A stretch of 64,000 bases of DNA. It comes from Bostrychus sinensis (lineage: Eukaryota > Chordata > Actinopteri > Gobiiformes > Eleotridae). Numbering within the stretch: the first letter of the stretch is position 1; each line of letters opens with the position of its first letter. Under the pieces are notes generated by a model. The model had not been told where the DNA came from. It was given only the letters and a program-made list of their open reading frames with translations, and ran no database searches. This document shows, piece after piece, positions 59,401 through 61,213 of the stretch. The translations under genes and the position numbers were made by a program. The stretch spans positions 33,346,411-33,410,410 of the forward strand of contig CM036255.1 of the NCBI GenBank assembly GCA_020698575.1, read 5' to 3'.

Positions 59401-59804
59401 TAGCCCTGGTTTAGTCCTGGTTTAGCCCTGGTTTAGCCCTGGTTTAGTCCTGGTTTAGCCCTGGTTTAGTCCTGGTTTAAGCCTGGTTTAAGCCTGGGTT
59501 AGTCCTGGTTTTGGACATTGAAGTTATTTGTTCTAAAAGTGTGGCCCCATTAACAAACACTCTGAACACAAAGTCGCTGCTCCTGTCTGCTCCTCCTAAC
59601 CCTGTCATTCTCTTGTGTTTTTCCTGGTCCCAGAGCGGAGAGCCGGAGTCCCAGTGGGTGCAGGAGCTGCTGCAGATGCACACGGCGCGGGTCCGGGACG
59701 TGGAGCTCCTGACGGGCCTGGACCTGTTCAGAGCCACCAACCTGACCTCCGTCCAGACGCTGAAGCTGAAAACCCGGCTGCAGACGTTCGAGGCCGACGA
59801 CTAG
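292..59804 (+). CDS. enpp2: enpp2 (autotaxin), 21 coding exons, 5' end outside window
   Basis: Autotaxin is a secreted lysophospholipase D that converts lysophosphatidylcholine to lysophosphatidic acid (family knowledge). The 21 exons listed below join into one open frame of 720 complete codons plus stop; phases agree at every junction. Seen here: the end of the linker after somatomedin B domain 2, the whole phosphodiesterase domain (exons e1-e14), the linker (e15) and the nuclease-like domain (e16-e21). The nucleophile Thr (2358-2360) and the two-zinc ligands are present: Asp 1582, Asp 9185, His 9197, Asp 10630, His 10633, His 18729. The oxyanion Asn is at 3312. The Cys pair that should tether the two domains is at 13868 (e11) and 41045 (e20). 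Motifs such as GIVGN, HRWWGGQP and LPKRLHYANNRRIE identify ENPP2 rather than ENPP1 or ENPP3. Signal peptide, SMB domains and promoter are upstream of the window. Confidence 0.96.
499..947 (+). mobile_element. hAT-like MITE, family A, copy 1
   Basis: Ends are TAGGGCTGCACGATA and ATATTGTGCAGCCCT, an inverted pair. Flanks atatattt/gtgtattt are 6 of 8 alike, consistent with a decayed 8-bp target duplication. Three further copies are at 37013, 47181 and 51782. The interior contains gactaaaccaggaataaaac (691-710), which resembles the 11-bp minisatellite of this gene. No transposase frame. Confidence 0.85.
1061..1240 (-). mobile_element. LINE 3' end fragment
   Basis: On the - strand this reads LNELEEVSGERKVWASPLRL followed by LSPPRPR, like the C-terminus of fish non-LTR reverse transcriptases, then a GGATAA-AGCAGAAGATAATGG type 3' end. 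A second fragment of the same kind is at 62316-62580. 5'-truncated. Confidence 0.7.
1548..1645 (+). CDS. enpp2: enpp2 exon e2: first zinc ligand (SVDGF)
   Basis: Reads FIRPPLIMLSVDGFRASYMK and on to NLHKL. The Asp of SVDGF (1582-1584) is a zinc ligand in the ENPP family. Acceptor tgttctcag, donor gtacga. The exon ends with one base of an Arg codon completed by e3. The tetranucleotide array in the next intron starts about 10 bases after the donor. Confidence 0.95.
1655..2266. repeat. ATCC/ATAC tetranucleotide array in intron 2
   Basis: Irregular mixture of catc and cata units (tccatgcatccatccatac and so on) over about 610 bases. It is free of stops in several frames on both strands, which produces His/Ile-rich and Met/Asp-rich open frames that are not genes. 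Confidence 0.97.
2308..2387 (+). CDS. enpp2: enpp2 exon e3: catalytic threonine
   Basis: Reads TCGTSAPYMRPVYPSKTFPN then LYSLAT. The Thr of KTFPN (2358-2360) is the catalytic nucleophile of the family. The Leu residues of NLYSL that line the lipid pocket are kept. Acceptor ctgacag, donor gtgagt; ends in phase 0. Confidence 0.96.
2522..3155. repeat. 11-bp minisatellite (AGGTCTAAACC), intron 3
   Basis: Tandem 11-mers of aggtctaaacc with an aaagttgatct variant inserted at regular spacing, about 57 units. Same motif family as the arrays at 4560, 12335, 13356, 16310, 22828, 24336, 48350 and 57990. Confidence 0.95.
3156..3278. other. end of intron 3, nothing recognised
   Basis: Unique-looking sequence running to the pyrimidine tract of e4. 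Confidence 0.4.
3279..3398 (+). CDS. enpp2: enpp2 exon e4: oxyanion Asn, WWGGQP
   Basis: Forty codons, the same length as the human segment, beginning GLYPESHGIVGNTMHDPVFN and ending NHRWWGGQP. Asn 3312-3314 corresponds to the Asn that contacts substrate phosphate. VFNATF creates an N-x-T sequon where human has VFDATF. Acceptor ctgctcag, donor gtcagt. Confidence 0.96.
3546..3601 (+). CDS. enpp2: enpp2 exon e5: hydrophobic pocket segment
   Basis: Reads IWITAEKQGVKAASFFWP, then a split Trp codon completed in e6. Human has FFWSVVIP; here the joined exons give FFWPWVIP, so a small pocket-side residue is Trp. Acceptor tgtttcag, donor gtactt; leaves 2 bases. Confidence 0.93.
3893..4229. repeat. 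long palindrome in intron 5
   Basis: Two arms of about 130 bases pair almost throughout: gtaaaaaacacacaaa at the left edge with gtctgttttttac at the right, caaagcaaagtggat with atccactttgctttg, and cagccttgggt with acccaaggctg. A loop of about 60 bases lies near 4060. Probably a MITE with long inverted ends; no family assigned. Confidence 0.85.
4560..5553. repeat. 11-bp minisatellite (CTAAACCAGGT/A), intron 5
   Basis: About 90 units of ctaaaccaggt, ctaaaccagga and gtaaaccagga, ending about 65 bases before the e6 acceptor. The variants are interspersed rather than blocked. Confidence 0.97.
5621..5686 (+). CDS. enpp2: enpp2 exon e6
   Basis: Reads VIPLERRILTILSWLRLPDD and ER, matching the family segment after FFW. 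Acceptor gtgttctcag, donor gtcagt. Sixty-six bases; its reading frame is confirmed by both neighbours. Confidence 0.95.
5770..7368. mobile_element. TTAA-flanked transposon, outer of a nested pair
   Basis: TTAA at 5766-5769 and 7369-7372. The inner edges AGTGTAACTAAACCC and GGGTTTAGTTACACT are exact inverted copies of 15 bases. TTAA target duplication is characteristic of piggyBac and Kolobok transposons; I see no transposase to choose between them. Contains the element at 5935-6714. GC-rich interior (6780-7350) has a tataaaa at 6811 but no convincing gene. Confidence 0.8.
5935..6714. mobile_element. TTAA-flanked transposon nested in 5770-7368
   Basis: TTAA at 5931-5934 and 6715-6718. Edges GGTTACACTGTGTAAC and CTTACACAGTGTAACT form an inverted pair with few mismatches. 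It inserted into the outer element, so it is younger. No coding frame recognised. Confidence 0.78.
7578..8079. mobile_element. MITE family B, copy 1 (ACCGTATTTTCC ends)
   Basis: Perfect inverted ends ACCGTATTTTCC and GGAAAATACGGT, followed inward by gcactacagggcgcac and its partner gagcgccctatagtg. Carries the acidic C-terminal tail of a transposase (see 7681-7806), so it is a deletion derivative of a protein-coding transposon. Related copy at 37334-37969. Confidence 0.85.
7681..7806 (+). pseudogene. transposase C-terminal tail remnant in MITE B
   Basis: Open frame of 41 residues ending QLFNSDTDDEEFEGFVDEE and TGA. The second copy, on the other strand at 37716-37852, ends ELFRSDTEDEEFKGFSD and stop. 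Conservation of LFxSDTxDEEFxGFxD between two diverged copies shows this was coding. No start and no catalytic domain remain; superfamily not assigned. Confidence 0.7.
8297..9148. repeat. CTCTGT simple array with higher-order units, intron 6
   Basis: tctctctgtctctg with recurring landmarks tgcctatgccctccgtctc, ctgtcactgactctg and cattttctttgtc, which recur several times and show segment-wise amplification. Ends in the e7 acceptor tctctcag, so it supplies the polypyrimidine tract. Confidence 0.96.
9151..9223 (+). CDS. enpp2: enpp2 exon e7: zinc ligands D and H (QPDxxGH)
   Basis: Reads PYVYAVHSEQPDTFGHRLGP then LSSE. Asp 9185 and His 9197 are zinc ligands. Around them the exon differs from human: YAFYSEQPDFSGHKYGPFG becomes YAVHSEQPDTFGHRLGPLS, including loss of the Tyr that is residue 306 in mouse autotaxin. 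The polypyrimidine tract of its acceptor (tctctcag) is the end of the upstream CTCTGT array. Donor gtgagt. Confidence 0.94.
9224..10527. other. intron 7, no gene
   Basis: Mostly unique-looking sequence. 9540-9720 has repeated aggaac/ggaact strings and may be an old interspersed repeat. 10350-10415 holds a few degenerate actagacccgg/actagagcagg 11-mers of the minisatellite type. No polybasic alternative exon is visible. Confidence 0.4.
10528..10636 (+). CDS. enpp2: enpp2 exon e8: GDHG zinc-site motif
   Basis: Reads LDNPLREIDNIIGQLMNGLK and QLNLHRCVNVIIVGDHG. Asp 10630 and His 10633 are zinc ligands. Acceptor gtgctcag, donor gtgaga. The mammalian polybasic alternative exon would fall just before this exon; I see none in the preceding intron. 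Confidence 0.96.
10637..11878. other. intron 8, possible retroelement end at 11225-11366
   Basis: The stretch cctgatgaaggtctgactga followed by ctgaaacattgctcaataaa resembles 3' tails of vertebrate retroelements, with a tataaaag at 11287. Not assigned to a family. The rest holds nothing recognisable. Confidence 0.35.
11879..12004 (+). CDS. enpp2: enpp2 exon e9
   Basis: Reads MEEAHCDRTEFLSSYPLNID then EINLIPGSLGRIRPRDPRSL. The donor gtatgt at 12005 is chosen because the left-over T joins e10 to give YDPK, as in human, with a spacing identical to human. Acceptor tgtttcag. Confidence 0.93.
12335..13355. repeat. 33-bp higher-order minisatellite, intron 9
   Basis: About 31 units of 33 bases, each made of three 11-mers: tttagtcctgg, tttagtcttac and attagtctgtg (with attattctgtg, attagtttgtg and gattagtc variants). 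It is the 11-bp minisatellite in the opposite orientation, amplified as a trimer. Confidence 0.95.
13356..13650. repeat. degenerate 11-bp minisatellite flank, intron 9
   Basis: Scattered tagtcctggt, tagacctggt and tagtcctaga units decaying into unique sequence about 100 bases before the e10 acceptor; probably older copies of the same repeat. Confidence 0.75.
13756..13787 (+). CDS. enpp2: enpp2 exon e10 (32 bp micro-exon)
   Basis: Encodes (Y)DPKVVVANLT, matching human YDPKAIIANLT. NLTC, completed by e11, is a conserved N-glycosylation site of autotaxin. Acceptor gttttgcag, donor gtgagt. Confidence 0.94.
13868..13995 (+). CDS. enpp2: enpp2 exon e11
   Basis: Reads CKMPTQHFKPYLKQHLPKRL then HYANNRRIEEVHLLMERKWH. 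The first codon is the Cys expected to bond with the nuclease-like domain. Acceptor tgtttcag, donor gtaaga; leaves 2 bases. Confidence 0.96.
14005..15185. repeat. AT-rich low-complexity tract, intron 11
   Basis: Runs of tta/att trinucleotides (14150-14215, 14270-14370), A-rich blocks and atacatata tracts; no gene. It may include the AT-rich tail of the LINE fragment that follows. Confidence 0.85.
15190..15390 (-). mobile_element. LINE reverse-transcriptase C-terminal fragment
   Basis: On the - strand reads VHLCGVKLWNGFGAQLKQCP then NIHGFKSLYKEMVLF. The GVKLWN...LKxCxxIxxFKxxYK pattern is typical of the end of fish LINE reverse transcriptases. Only about 60 residues remain. Confidence 0.55.
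15745..16070. mobile_element. MITE family C, copy 1 (AGAGGTCGGCTGATA)
   Basis: Begins tagaggtcggctgatac and ends near atcactcgaccgat. The interior ttttggtcaggcacatgt and atcggccatcggctgc recur in the copy at 60147-61686. No coding frame. Confidence 0.6.
16310..17190. repeat. 11-bp minisatellite, reverse orientation, intron 11
   Basis: About 80 units of tttagacctgg, tttggtcctgg, tttagtcctgg and tttagccctgg; the complement of the motif in introns 3, 5 and 14. Blocks of several units repeat together, for instance around 16900-17060. Confidence 0.96.
17195..18130. other. intron 11, nothing firmly recognised
   Basis: 17270-17470 resembles a LINE 3' untranslated tail (gaaatgagaaaggggtaggt, then AT-rich), without protein evidence. 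17585-17790 is GC-richer and has a short ATG frame at 17697 that I do not accept as a gene. Confidence 0.35.
18293..18492. repeat. GGACAGGGCA array, intron 11
   Basis: About 40 five-base units alternating ggaca and gggca. On the - strand this gives Cys/Pro-rich open frames that are not genes. Confidence 0.96.
18683..18761 (+). CDS. enpp2: enpp2 exon e12: last zinc ligand (GDHGFDN)
   Basis: Reads KMPEKLRSRCLFFGDHGFDN then KITSMR. His 18729-18731 is a zinc ligand. The loop before Cys is three residues shorter than in human. The acceptor has an uninterrupted run of T before cag; donor gtaagt. Confidence 0.95.
19085..19172 (+). CDS. enpp2: enpp2 exon e13
   Basis: Reads TIFIGHGPNFKFQTQVPEFE then NIELYNVMC, matching the human FENIELYNVMCD block. 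Acceptor ctgtccacag, donor gtgagt. A tandem array fills almost the whole following intron. Confidence 0.95.
19215..21236. repeat. TCTCTGAGTGTC array filling intron 13
   Basis: About 2 kb built on 6-12 bp units (tgtctctgagtg, tgtcccctg, tgtctctgactg, tgtctctgcgtg). Blocks of 60-400 bases recur, for example 19740-20000 and 20100-20360. Together with about 40 unique bases after the donor it makes up the entire intron and ends at the e14 acceptor. The - strand is stop-free for hundreds of codons (RDTQRH...); this is not a gene. Confidence 0.96.
21239..21411 (+). CDS. enpp2: enpp2 exon e14: end of catalytic domain
   Basis: Reads LLGLSPAPNNGTYGSLNDLL, ending TYDLGCSCDDE. NNGT is a conserved autotaxin glycosylation site. 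The middle (RDPPFSPAMPQEVTSPTPPL) is Pro-rich and GC-rich, and diverged from human. Acceptor gtcctcag lies at the very end of the intron 13 array; donor gtcaga. Confidence 0.95.
21642..21950. repeat. about 52-bp degenerate tandem repeat, intron 14
   Basis: Five to six diverged copies of a unit containing ctcttttaaaaactctttta, accatttagtaatcc and gtttattaaagg. Confidence 0.8.
22180..22470. mobile_element. dispersed repeat shared with 61240-61485
   Basis: Contains ctgcagttcatgggaaac, cggcctgaaaaactcaaaac, tcatttctctggcacagaa and agctctacctgcac, all with near-identical partners in the same order at 61240-61485. Same orientation; no ends or coding frame identified. Confidence 0.65.
22828..22953. 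repeat. 11-bp minisatellite, left part, intron 14
   Basis: About 11 units of actaaaccagg; separated from the part at 24336 by an inserted hAT-like element. Confidence 0.95.
22954..24335. mobile_element. hAT-like element inserted in the minisatellite
   Basis: Ends CAGTGTTGTGCAAGTTCA and TCATGCACAACACTG form an inverted pair. Flanking octamers accaggtc and accaggac match 7 of 8, as expected for an 8-bp hAT target duplication inside the array. Subterminal gttcaaagttcag repeats occur at both ends. Contains a second element at 23181-23856. Confidence 0.82.
23181..23856. mobile_element. TTAA-flanked element nested in the hAT element
   Basis: TTAA at 23177-23180 and 23857-23860. Edges GGTGTACTCACACCAGGCC and CCCTGGTGTGAGTGCGCCC are inverted copies. 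GC-rich interior, no transposase seen. Third nesting level: array, hAT, TTAA element. Confidence 0.78.
24336..26345. repeat. 11-bp minisatellite, right part, intron 14
   Basis: About 180 units of actaaaccagg with gtct, ggct and aata variants. The group actaaaccaggaataaacca, gggctaaaccaagac recurs at about 24710, 24940, 25265, 25340 and 25510, showing block amplification. Confidence 0.97.
26380..26464. mobile_element. hAT-type right end beside the minisatellite
   Basis: actcctgagtgccac, gtaccaccagtagg and gtaccacagtttgagaagca then ctg match the right end of the element at 48308-51284 (actcctgagtaccac, accaccagtggg, gtaccacagcttgagaac). The left end is not visible, so it is truncated or was replaced. 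Confidence 0.65.
26639..26696 (+). CDS. enpp2: enpp2 exon e15: inter-domain linker
   Basis: Reads NKVETTVPFSPPSDEVFFY plus one base. It sits where human has a basic, Leu-rich linker (NKLDELNKRLHTK), and resembles it only in the NKVE start. The donor gtaggt at 26697 is chosen because the left-over A joins e16 to give NASHLPFGRP; the alternative AG|gtcgca four bases later breaks the frame. Acceptor ccctccag. This is the least conserved exon, so boundaries are less certain. Confidence 0.75.
26713..33525. repeat. 33-37 bp minisatellite of acceptor-like units, intron 15
   Basis: About 200 tandem units. The 33-bp form runs gttcctctgtgtttaataat, tactgtttcag, ac; 35- and 37-bp forms insert gc, ac or gcgc after cagac. 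Each unit ends in a pyrimidine-rich tract plus cag|ACG, like the real e16 acceptor ttctcag|ACGCGTCC. The array starts 16 bases after the e15 donor and ends at the e16 acceptor, so it is the whole intron. Variants with tttaaaacgtg and tttgtg are concentrated at the 3' end. Short frames repeating VPLCLIITVSD come from the 33-bp period. Confidence 0.97.
33529..33668 (+). CDS. enpp2: enpp2 exon e16: start of nuclease-like domain
   Basis: Reads ASHLPFGRPAVLFHSHYSLL and SGYSRELALPLWTSYTINPQ. The GRPAVL and PLWTSYT blocks are typical of ENPP2. The acceptor gttctcag is preceded by about 200 tandem units that imitate it, and the exon's first bases ACGCGTCC resemble the repeat's ACGCGTTCC. Donor gtctgt. 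Confidence 0.95.
33680..35790. repeat. 21-bp minisatellite, intron 16
   Basis: About 100 units of actgttacacatcaccaac with a or c variants. The period is a multiple of three without stops, so three + strand frames and one - strand frame stay open for hundreds of codons. It begins about 10 bases after the e16 donor; the segment 34270-34530 recurs at about 35240-35540. Confidence 0.98.
35791..36665. other. intron 16 remainder, nothing recognised
   Basis: Unique-looking sequence with no supported gene. The short open frames at 36340-36640 have no family resemblance that I can see. Confidence 0.4.
36666..36700 (+). repeat. partial copy of exon e17 in intron 16
   Basis: gaggcgtctccgatggacac then acctgtctcagagc closely matches gaggtctctgatggacac then gcctgtctcagggc at 36767-36800 inside e17. 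About 33 bases, few mismatches, same orientation. Probably a relic of a small tandem duplication. Confidence 0.7.
36747..36888 (+). CDS. enpp2: enpp2 exon e17
   Basis: Reads DQLTAAPEVSDGHACLRADP then RVSPVHSQSCSAYSQNQKLS and HGFLFPP. It corresponds to the human segment containing CVRPDVRVSPSFSQNCLAY. Acceptor gtcttcag, donor gtaact. A partial copy of bases 36767-36800 lies about 100 bases upstream in the intron. Confidence 0.92.
37334..37969. mobile_element. MITE family B, copy 2, nested in family A
   Basis: Ends CGTATTTTCCGGACTATAAG and CTTATATTCCGGAAAATATG form an inverted pair. Related by ends and by the transposase tail to 7578-8079, but diverged (ccgga in place of ccgca). Its position inside a family A copy makes it younger than that copy. 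Confidence 0.83.
37716..37852 (-). pseudogene. transposase C-terminal tail remnant in MITE B copy 2
   Basis: Reads, on the - strand, NGTDAESDDSHAEEEAALRL then PPELAELFRSDTEDEEFKGF, SD and TAG. The tail matches LFNSDTDDEEFEGFVD of the copy at 7681-7806. No catalytic part remains. Confidence 0.7.
38078..39303. other. rest of intron 17
   Basis: A 38-40 bp direct duplication (gctaatgttagcagttagct ... agcctcgtgc) lies at 38650-38730. Around 39190-39240 ctggactatacaaataaatc resembles a retroelement tail, weakly. No gene seen. Confidence 0.4.
39304..39381 (+). CDS. enpp2: enpp2 exon e18
   Basis: Reads LASSEKSRFDVSLITNAVPM then YPAFQ, matching human FLVTNMVPMYPAFKR. Acceptor gtgtgtctcag, donor gtaagt; ends with one base of an Arg codon. 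Confidence 0.95.
39460..39592 (+). CDS. enpp2: enpp2 exon e19: calcium-binding loop
   Basis: Reads RVWNYLQGTLLRQFAEENSG then VNVLAGPVFDHNADGLRDTL. The DHNADGLRD loop has the D-x-N-x-D-G-x-x-D spacing of the EF-hand-like calcium site in the nuclease-like domain. Acceptor tctctgcag, donor gtaaga. Confidence 0.96.
39593..40896. other. intron 19, nothing firmly recognised
   Basis: 39720-40150 is AT-rich and may contain a decayed LINE (ttcatggacttgccctgcct), not supported well enough to call. 40200-40860 looks unique; the open frames there have no recognised family. Confidence 0.35.
40897..41050 (+). CDS. enpp2: enpp2 exon e20
   Basis: Reads YTSEAPPVPSHYFTVVSRCE then FSFLLPHREDNSEACN. The final Cys (41045-41047) is the expected partner of the e11 Cys. 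FNQT adds a sequon. Acceptor gtcccgcag, donor gtgagt. It is followed by an 18.6-kb intron. Confidence 0.95.
41051..41789. other. start of intron 20, nothing recognised
   Basis: First part of the 18.6-kb intron (41051-59633). No exon, repeat array or element end is visible here. Confidence 0.4.
41790..42201 (-). mobile_element. hAT-type element fragment (CAGTGGTGGAATGTAAC end)
   Basis: The right edge, read on the - strand, is CAGTGGTGGAATGTAACAAA followed by gtaaaagtacttagttac, a common hAT-type terminus in fish. The left edge is not clear. Related sequence at 43268-43440. Confidence 0.6.
42249..42933. mobile_element. hAT element with perfect 8-bp target duplication
   Basis: Octamer ctttagat at 42241-42248 and 42934-42941. 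Ends CATTGGTTCTCAACTGGTGG and CAGTTGAGAACCACTG are inverted copies of the CAGTGGTTCTCAA terminus typical of Charlie-like hAT elements. The interior is mainly a tandem array (42490-42865). Related end at 57846. Confidence 0.9.
42490..42865. repeat. about 41-bp AT-rich tandem repeat inside the hAT element
   Basis: About eight to nine diverged units combining ttaattttcctgaactttct and cttaattttcctcaatatc. The array sits wholly within the element at 42249-42933. Confidence 0.9.
43268..43440. mobile_element. hAT-type fragment related to 41790-42201
   Basis: gtaacaaagtaaaagtactt, tacttaagtacattttt and atgtatctgtactttacttg match terminal sequence of the upstream element. Ends not resolved. Confidence 0.5.
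43493..43826. repeat. 39-bp minisatellite, intron 20
   Basis: About 8.5 units of cagtacttcaatataacaca, tgcagtaaagtagtactca. Units alternate between cacatg and cagatg, suggesting duplication as pairs. Open frames on both strands are due to the period of 39. Confidence 0.95.
44250..44560. repeat. ATT/AGT trinucleotide tracts
   Basis: Pure att runs at 44258-44290 and 44423-44475, then agt/gta runs to 44515 and mixed att to 44560. Confidence 0.95.
44608..46074. repeat. 8-bp GGGACAGA/GAGACAGA array, intron 20
   Basis: About 180 units of gggacaga and gagacaga with gaggcaga variants; strongly strand-asymmetric (G/A-rich on +). Gives RDRETEGQ-type open frames on + and SLCLSVPL on -, neither a gene. 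Confidence 0.97.
46735..46825 (-). mobile_element. possible dispersed repeat with tRNA-like end
   Basis: gcggaatcaaacctgggacg then tcttgctgtgaggcg and gctaaccactttgccacc resembles a common fish repeat whose - strand carries a B-box-like element. Not a tRNA gene: no cloverleaf found. Confidence 0.35.
47181..47608 (-). mobile_element. hAT-like MITE family A, copy 3
   Basis: cacaatatatcgcaaaatta to tccgtatcgtgc, collinear with the copy at 51782-52225. Both outermost ends (gggctg) are lost. Contains ttattcctggtttagtctgt, again matching the minisatellite motif. Confidence 0.85.
47760..48055. other. CpG-rich segment in intron 20
   Basis: Locally rich in cg dinucleotides (cgcgcctcag, gacgcgccgcgaacg, ggcgcgcacacgcgg) in an otherwise AT-rich intron. 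Open frames of 71 and 98 codons on opposite strands show no recognisable domain. It could be an internal CpG island or a decayed element. Confidence 0.35.
48308..51284. mobile_element. hAT-type element expanded by an internal minisatellite
   Basis: Left end cagagattcttaaacttttt, ataccaagcaccgcctcag; right end gtaccaccagtgggagccg, taccacagcttgagaacccc, tg. These are decayed inverted copies of a CAGGGGTTCTCAAACTTTTT-type hAT terminus. Everything between is the 11-bp array. No target duplication is clear. Confidence 0.7.
48350..51167. repeat. 11-bp minisatellite (CTAAACCAGGA / CTAAACCTGGA), intron 20
   Basis: About 255 units of ctaaaccagga, ctaaacctgga and gctaaaccagg. A block of about 125 bases with ctaaacctgga and ctgaaccaggt recurs several times between 48480 and 49250. 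Confidence 0.97.
51168..51781. other. intron 20, nothing recognised
   Basis: After the hAT right end (to 51284), unique-looking sequence with no supported gene; the 87-codon open frame at 51324 has no recognised domain. Confidence 0.4.
51782..52225 (-). mobile_element. hAT-like MITE family A, copy 4, with target duplication
   Basis: Octamer taacaaac at 51774-51781 and again at 52226-52233, perfect. Ends TAGGGCTGCACAATATATCG and CGTATCGTACAGCTCTA. The best preserved copy; the 8-bp duplication places the family in the hAT superfamily. Confidence 0.92.
52446..53025. repeat. 10-bp array (AGCTCCTGTC/TGCTCCTGTC), intron 20
   Basis: About 57 units of agctcctgtc, tgctcctgtc and tcctcctgtc. Variants are mixed; pyrimidine-rich on the + strand. 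Confidence 0.97.
53026..55640. other. intron 20, no gene or array seen
   Basis: The most unique-looking stretch of this intron. tttcctcctttatttctata occurs at about 54590 and 54787, each followed by a shared gtaggagtttgttttgagaa-type block, marking a direct duplication of roughly 80 bases. No coding exon or element ends identified. Confidence 0.45.
55645..55850. mobile_element. short MITE (AAAGCCCTATTCGCATGGGA)
   Basis: Left attcgcatgggatcagtttt and right aaaactggtcccatgagaat are inverted copies with few mismatches around about 200 bases. No coding frame or target duplication resolved. Confidence 0.55.
56249..56882. mobile_element. Harbinger-like element with CTA duplication
   Basis: CTA at 56246-56248 and 56883-56885. 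Ends GGGCCAGATTTATCAAAG and CTTAGTAAATATGGCCC are inverted copies. A 3-bp duplication and a small basic N-terminal frame fit a PIF/Harbinger derivative, but the family assignment is inference. Confidence 0.65.
56545..56673 (+). pseudogene. small basic ORF in the Harbinger-like element
   Basis: Forty-two codons starting MAAVIRVRRRRRNEQIRRVR and ending SALLG and TAA. Arg-rich, could be the N-terminal end of a transposase cut by deletion. Not recognised with certainty. Confidence 0.4.
57655..57690. repeat. AAAC microsatellite
   Basis: Eight or so tandem aaac units. Confidence 0.9.
57846..57905. mobile_element. hAT terminus (CAGTGGTTCTCAG)
   Basis: cagtggttctcagctgctgg then gtggggacctcacagtgggc aligns with the left end of the element at 42249. 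The right end is not found; the minisatellite begins about 85 bases further on. Confidence 0.5.
57990..59513. repeat. 11-bp minisatellite, reverse orientation, intron 20
   Basis: About 138 units of tttagtcctgg with tttagccctgg, tttaagcctgg and gttagtcctgg variants, ending about 120 bases before the e21 acceptor. Confidence 0.97.
59634..59804 (+). CDS. enpp2: enpp2 exon e21: C-terminus and stop
   Basis: Reads [20 protein letters not shown] then [20 protein letters not shown], ending TFEADD and TAG. Human ends with the related block [20 protein letters not shown]. Acceptor cctggtcccag. NLTS is a possible glycosylation site near the end. Confidence 0.97.
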   Translation, partial: [56 protein letters not shown]

Positions 59805-60065
59805 AGCCACGCCGCGCATATTTAAACACTATACACAAATATATACAAACACATATACAACTGGGGTTTATCCAGGTGTCACGGGGAGCAGGGACTGGGA
59901 CCCGGGCTCAGTAAGTCCGTCCAGTCTCCGGGCCTATATGTCGCTTAGTTCCTAAAATGCTGAATGAATTACACTTGTATAAGGACCTGCGTATGCACTG
60001 TTGAGTACATATATTTTCATGTGAATCTTAGTTTTATCAAATAAAAAACAACTGATGTGTAAGCA
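59805..60065 (+). other. enpp2: enpp2 3' untranslated region (inferred extent)
   Basis: Follows the TAG stop. The first canonical polyadenylation hexamer AATAAA is at 60040-60045, followed by a TG-rich stretch, so cleavage near 60060 is inferred. Longer 3' ends are possible. Confidence 0.6.
60040..60045 (+). promoter_or_regulatory. candidate polyadenylation signal AATAAA
   Basis: First AATAAA after the enpp2 stop codon, 236 bases downstream, with actgatgtgtaagcatttct after it as a possible downstream element. Confidence 0.6.
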
Positions 60066-60305
60066 TTTCTGTTACAGTGTCACACAGGTTTCTGCCACAC
60101 AGGTTACAGAGGGTTTGGATCACTTTAGAGGACAGATGATGTTTTTTAGATCGGCTGATTCTTGCGCTTTTTTTTGATGATTTTTGGTCAGGCACATGTC
60201 CGGGCGACCATGTGACTGAGGGGTCTTTGTCTGATGAACTAGAGGCGCAGATGAGGGAGAATATGATCACCTGCCCTGCTACAGAGCTGTGAGGTTTGGC
60301 CTTAA

Positions 60306-61213
60306 AGGAACAGGCCACCGTTTTTCCAGACTAAACTATGTTCTGTCCTGATCTGAGCTGAGTTGATGCGTACCTCTCTGGTCTTTGTGCCCTGTGTGCC
60401 CTTTGCCTGGGGAGCAACGCTAATTTGTTAGCATTTAGCTTTGCCAAGCAGATCCCTATGGAACCAAACGCGGCTCAAGTTACAAGCAACCAAGCTCTTC
60501 CACGTTTTCCATATTTTACGTGAGTAGTTACATGACCCAAGTACAGTTACACAAAAATGAAAAGTTTTCTAAGCGGATAAAAATGGGTACTATCATGTAA
60601 GGCGTAATAACACTTTAGGAGAACTTCGGCATCGGCGCAGTGATATCGTCATTTTTCATTTTTATACGCTTAGAAAATCGCCACTTTTCCATCCCGCCTT
60701 GTGGATGCCAGATCTCGTCAGACCTCGGAAGCTAAGCAGGGCAGGGCCTGGTCAGTTCCAGTACCGCTGGAAGCCGCTGTGAATGTGTGAATGTGAGTGA
60801 GTGAGTGGTGGTGGTCTGAGGGTCCATTGGTGCAGATGTGTGCAGCCACGCTTCTGTCAGTCTGCCCCAGGGGAAACTGTGGCTACAAAACGTAGCTTAC
60901 CACCACCGAGTATGGAGTGAATGAAATACCCCTTCCCTACTGTGTGTAAAGTGCTTTGGGTGACATGTGTCATAGTTAAAGCACTGTATAAATACCATTC
61001 CCTTTCCCTTTCCCCCCTTTGCATTTTTGTGTAACTGCACTTGGGTCACTTTTGGTTCCATAGGGATAAGCTTGGCAAAGCTAAATGCTAACAAATTAGC
61101 GTTGCTCCCCAGGCAAAGGGCACACAGGGCACAAAGACCAGAGAGGTACGCATCAACTCAGCTAAGATCAGGGAAGAACATAGTTTAGTCTGGAAAAACA
61201 GTGGCCTGTTCCT
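60306..61213. mobile_element. TTAA-flanked foldback element with about 160-bp inverted ends
   Basis: TTAA at 60302-60305 and 61214-61217. Arms 60306-60465 and 61054-61213 are inverted copies of equal length with few mismatches, starting AGGAACAGGCCAC. Pairing resumes further in (gttacacaaaaatg with catttttgtgtaac; cgcttagaaaa with ttttctaagcg). The right arm is interrupted by the SINE at 60689-61016. Confidence 0.88.
60689..61016 (+). mobile_element. 5S-rRNA-headed SINE
   Basis: 60700-60755 reads gatgccagatctcgtcagac, ctcggaagctaagcagggc, agggcctggtcagt, which follows 5S rRNA from its GATCTCGTCTGATCTCGG block through the GGGCCTGGTTAGT block, including the internal promoter box AAGCTAAGCAGG. 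The body ends with agtgctttgggtgacat, aagcactgtataaataccat and a ccctttccc tail, as in fish SINEs. It inserted in one arm of the foldback element. Confidence 0.75.
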
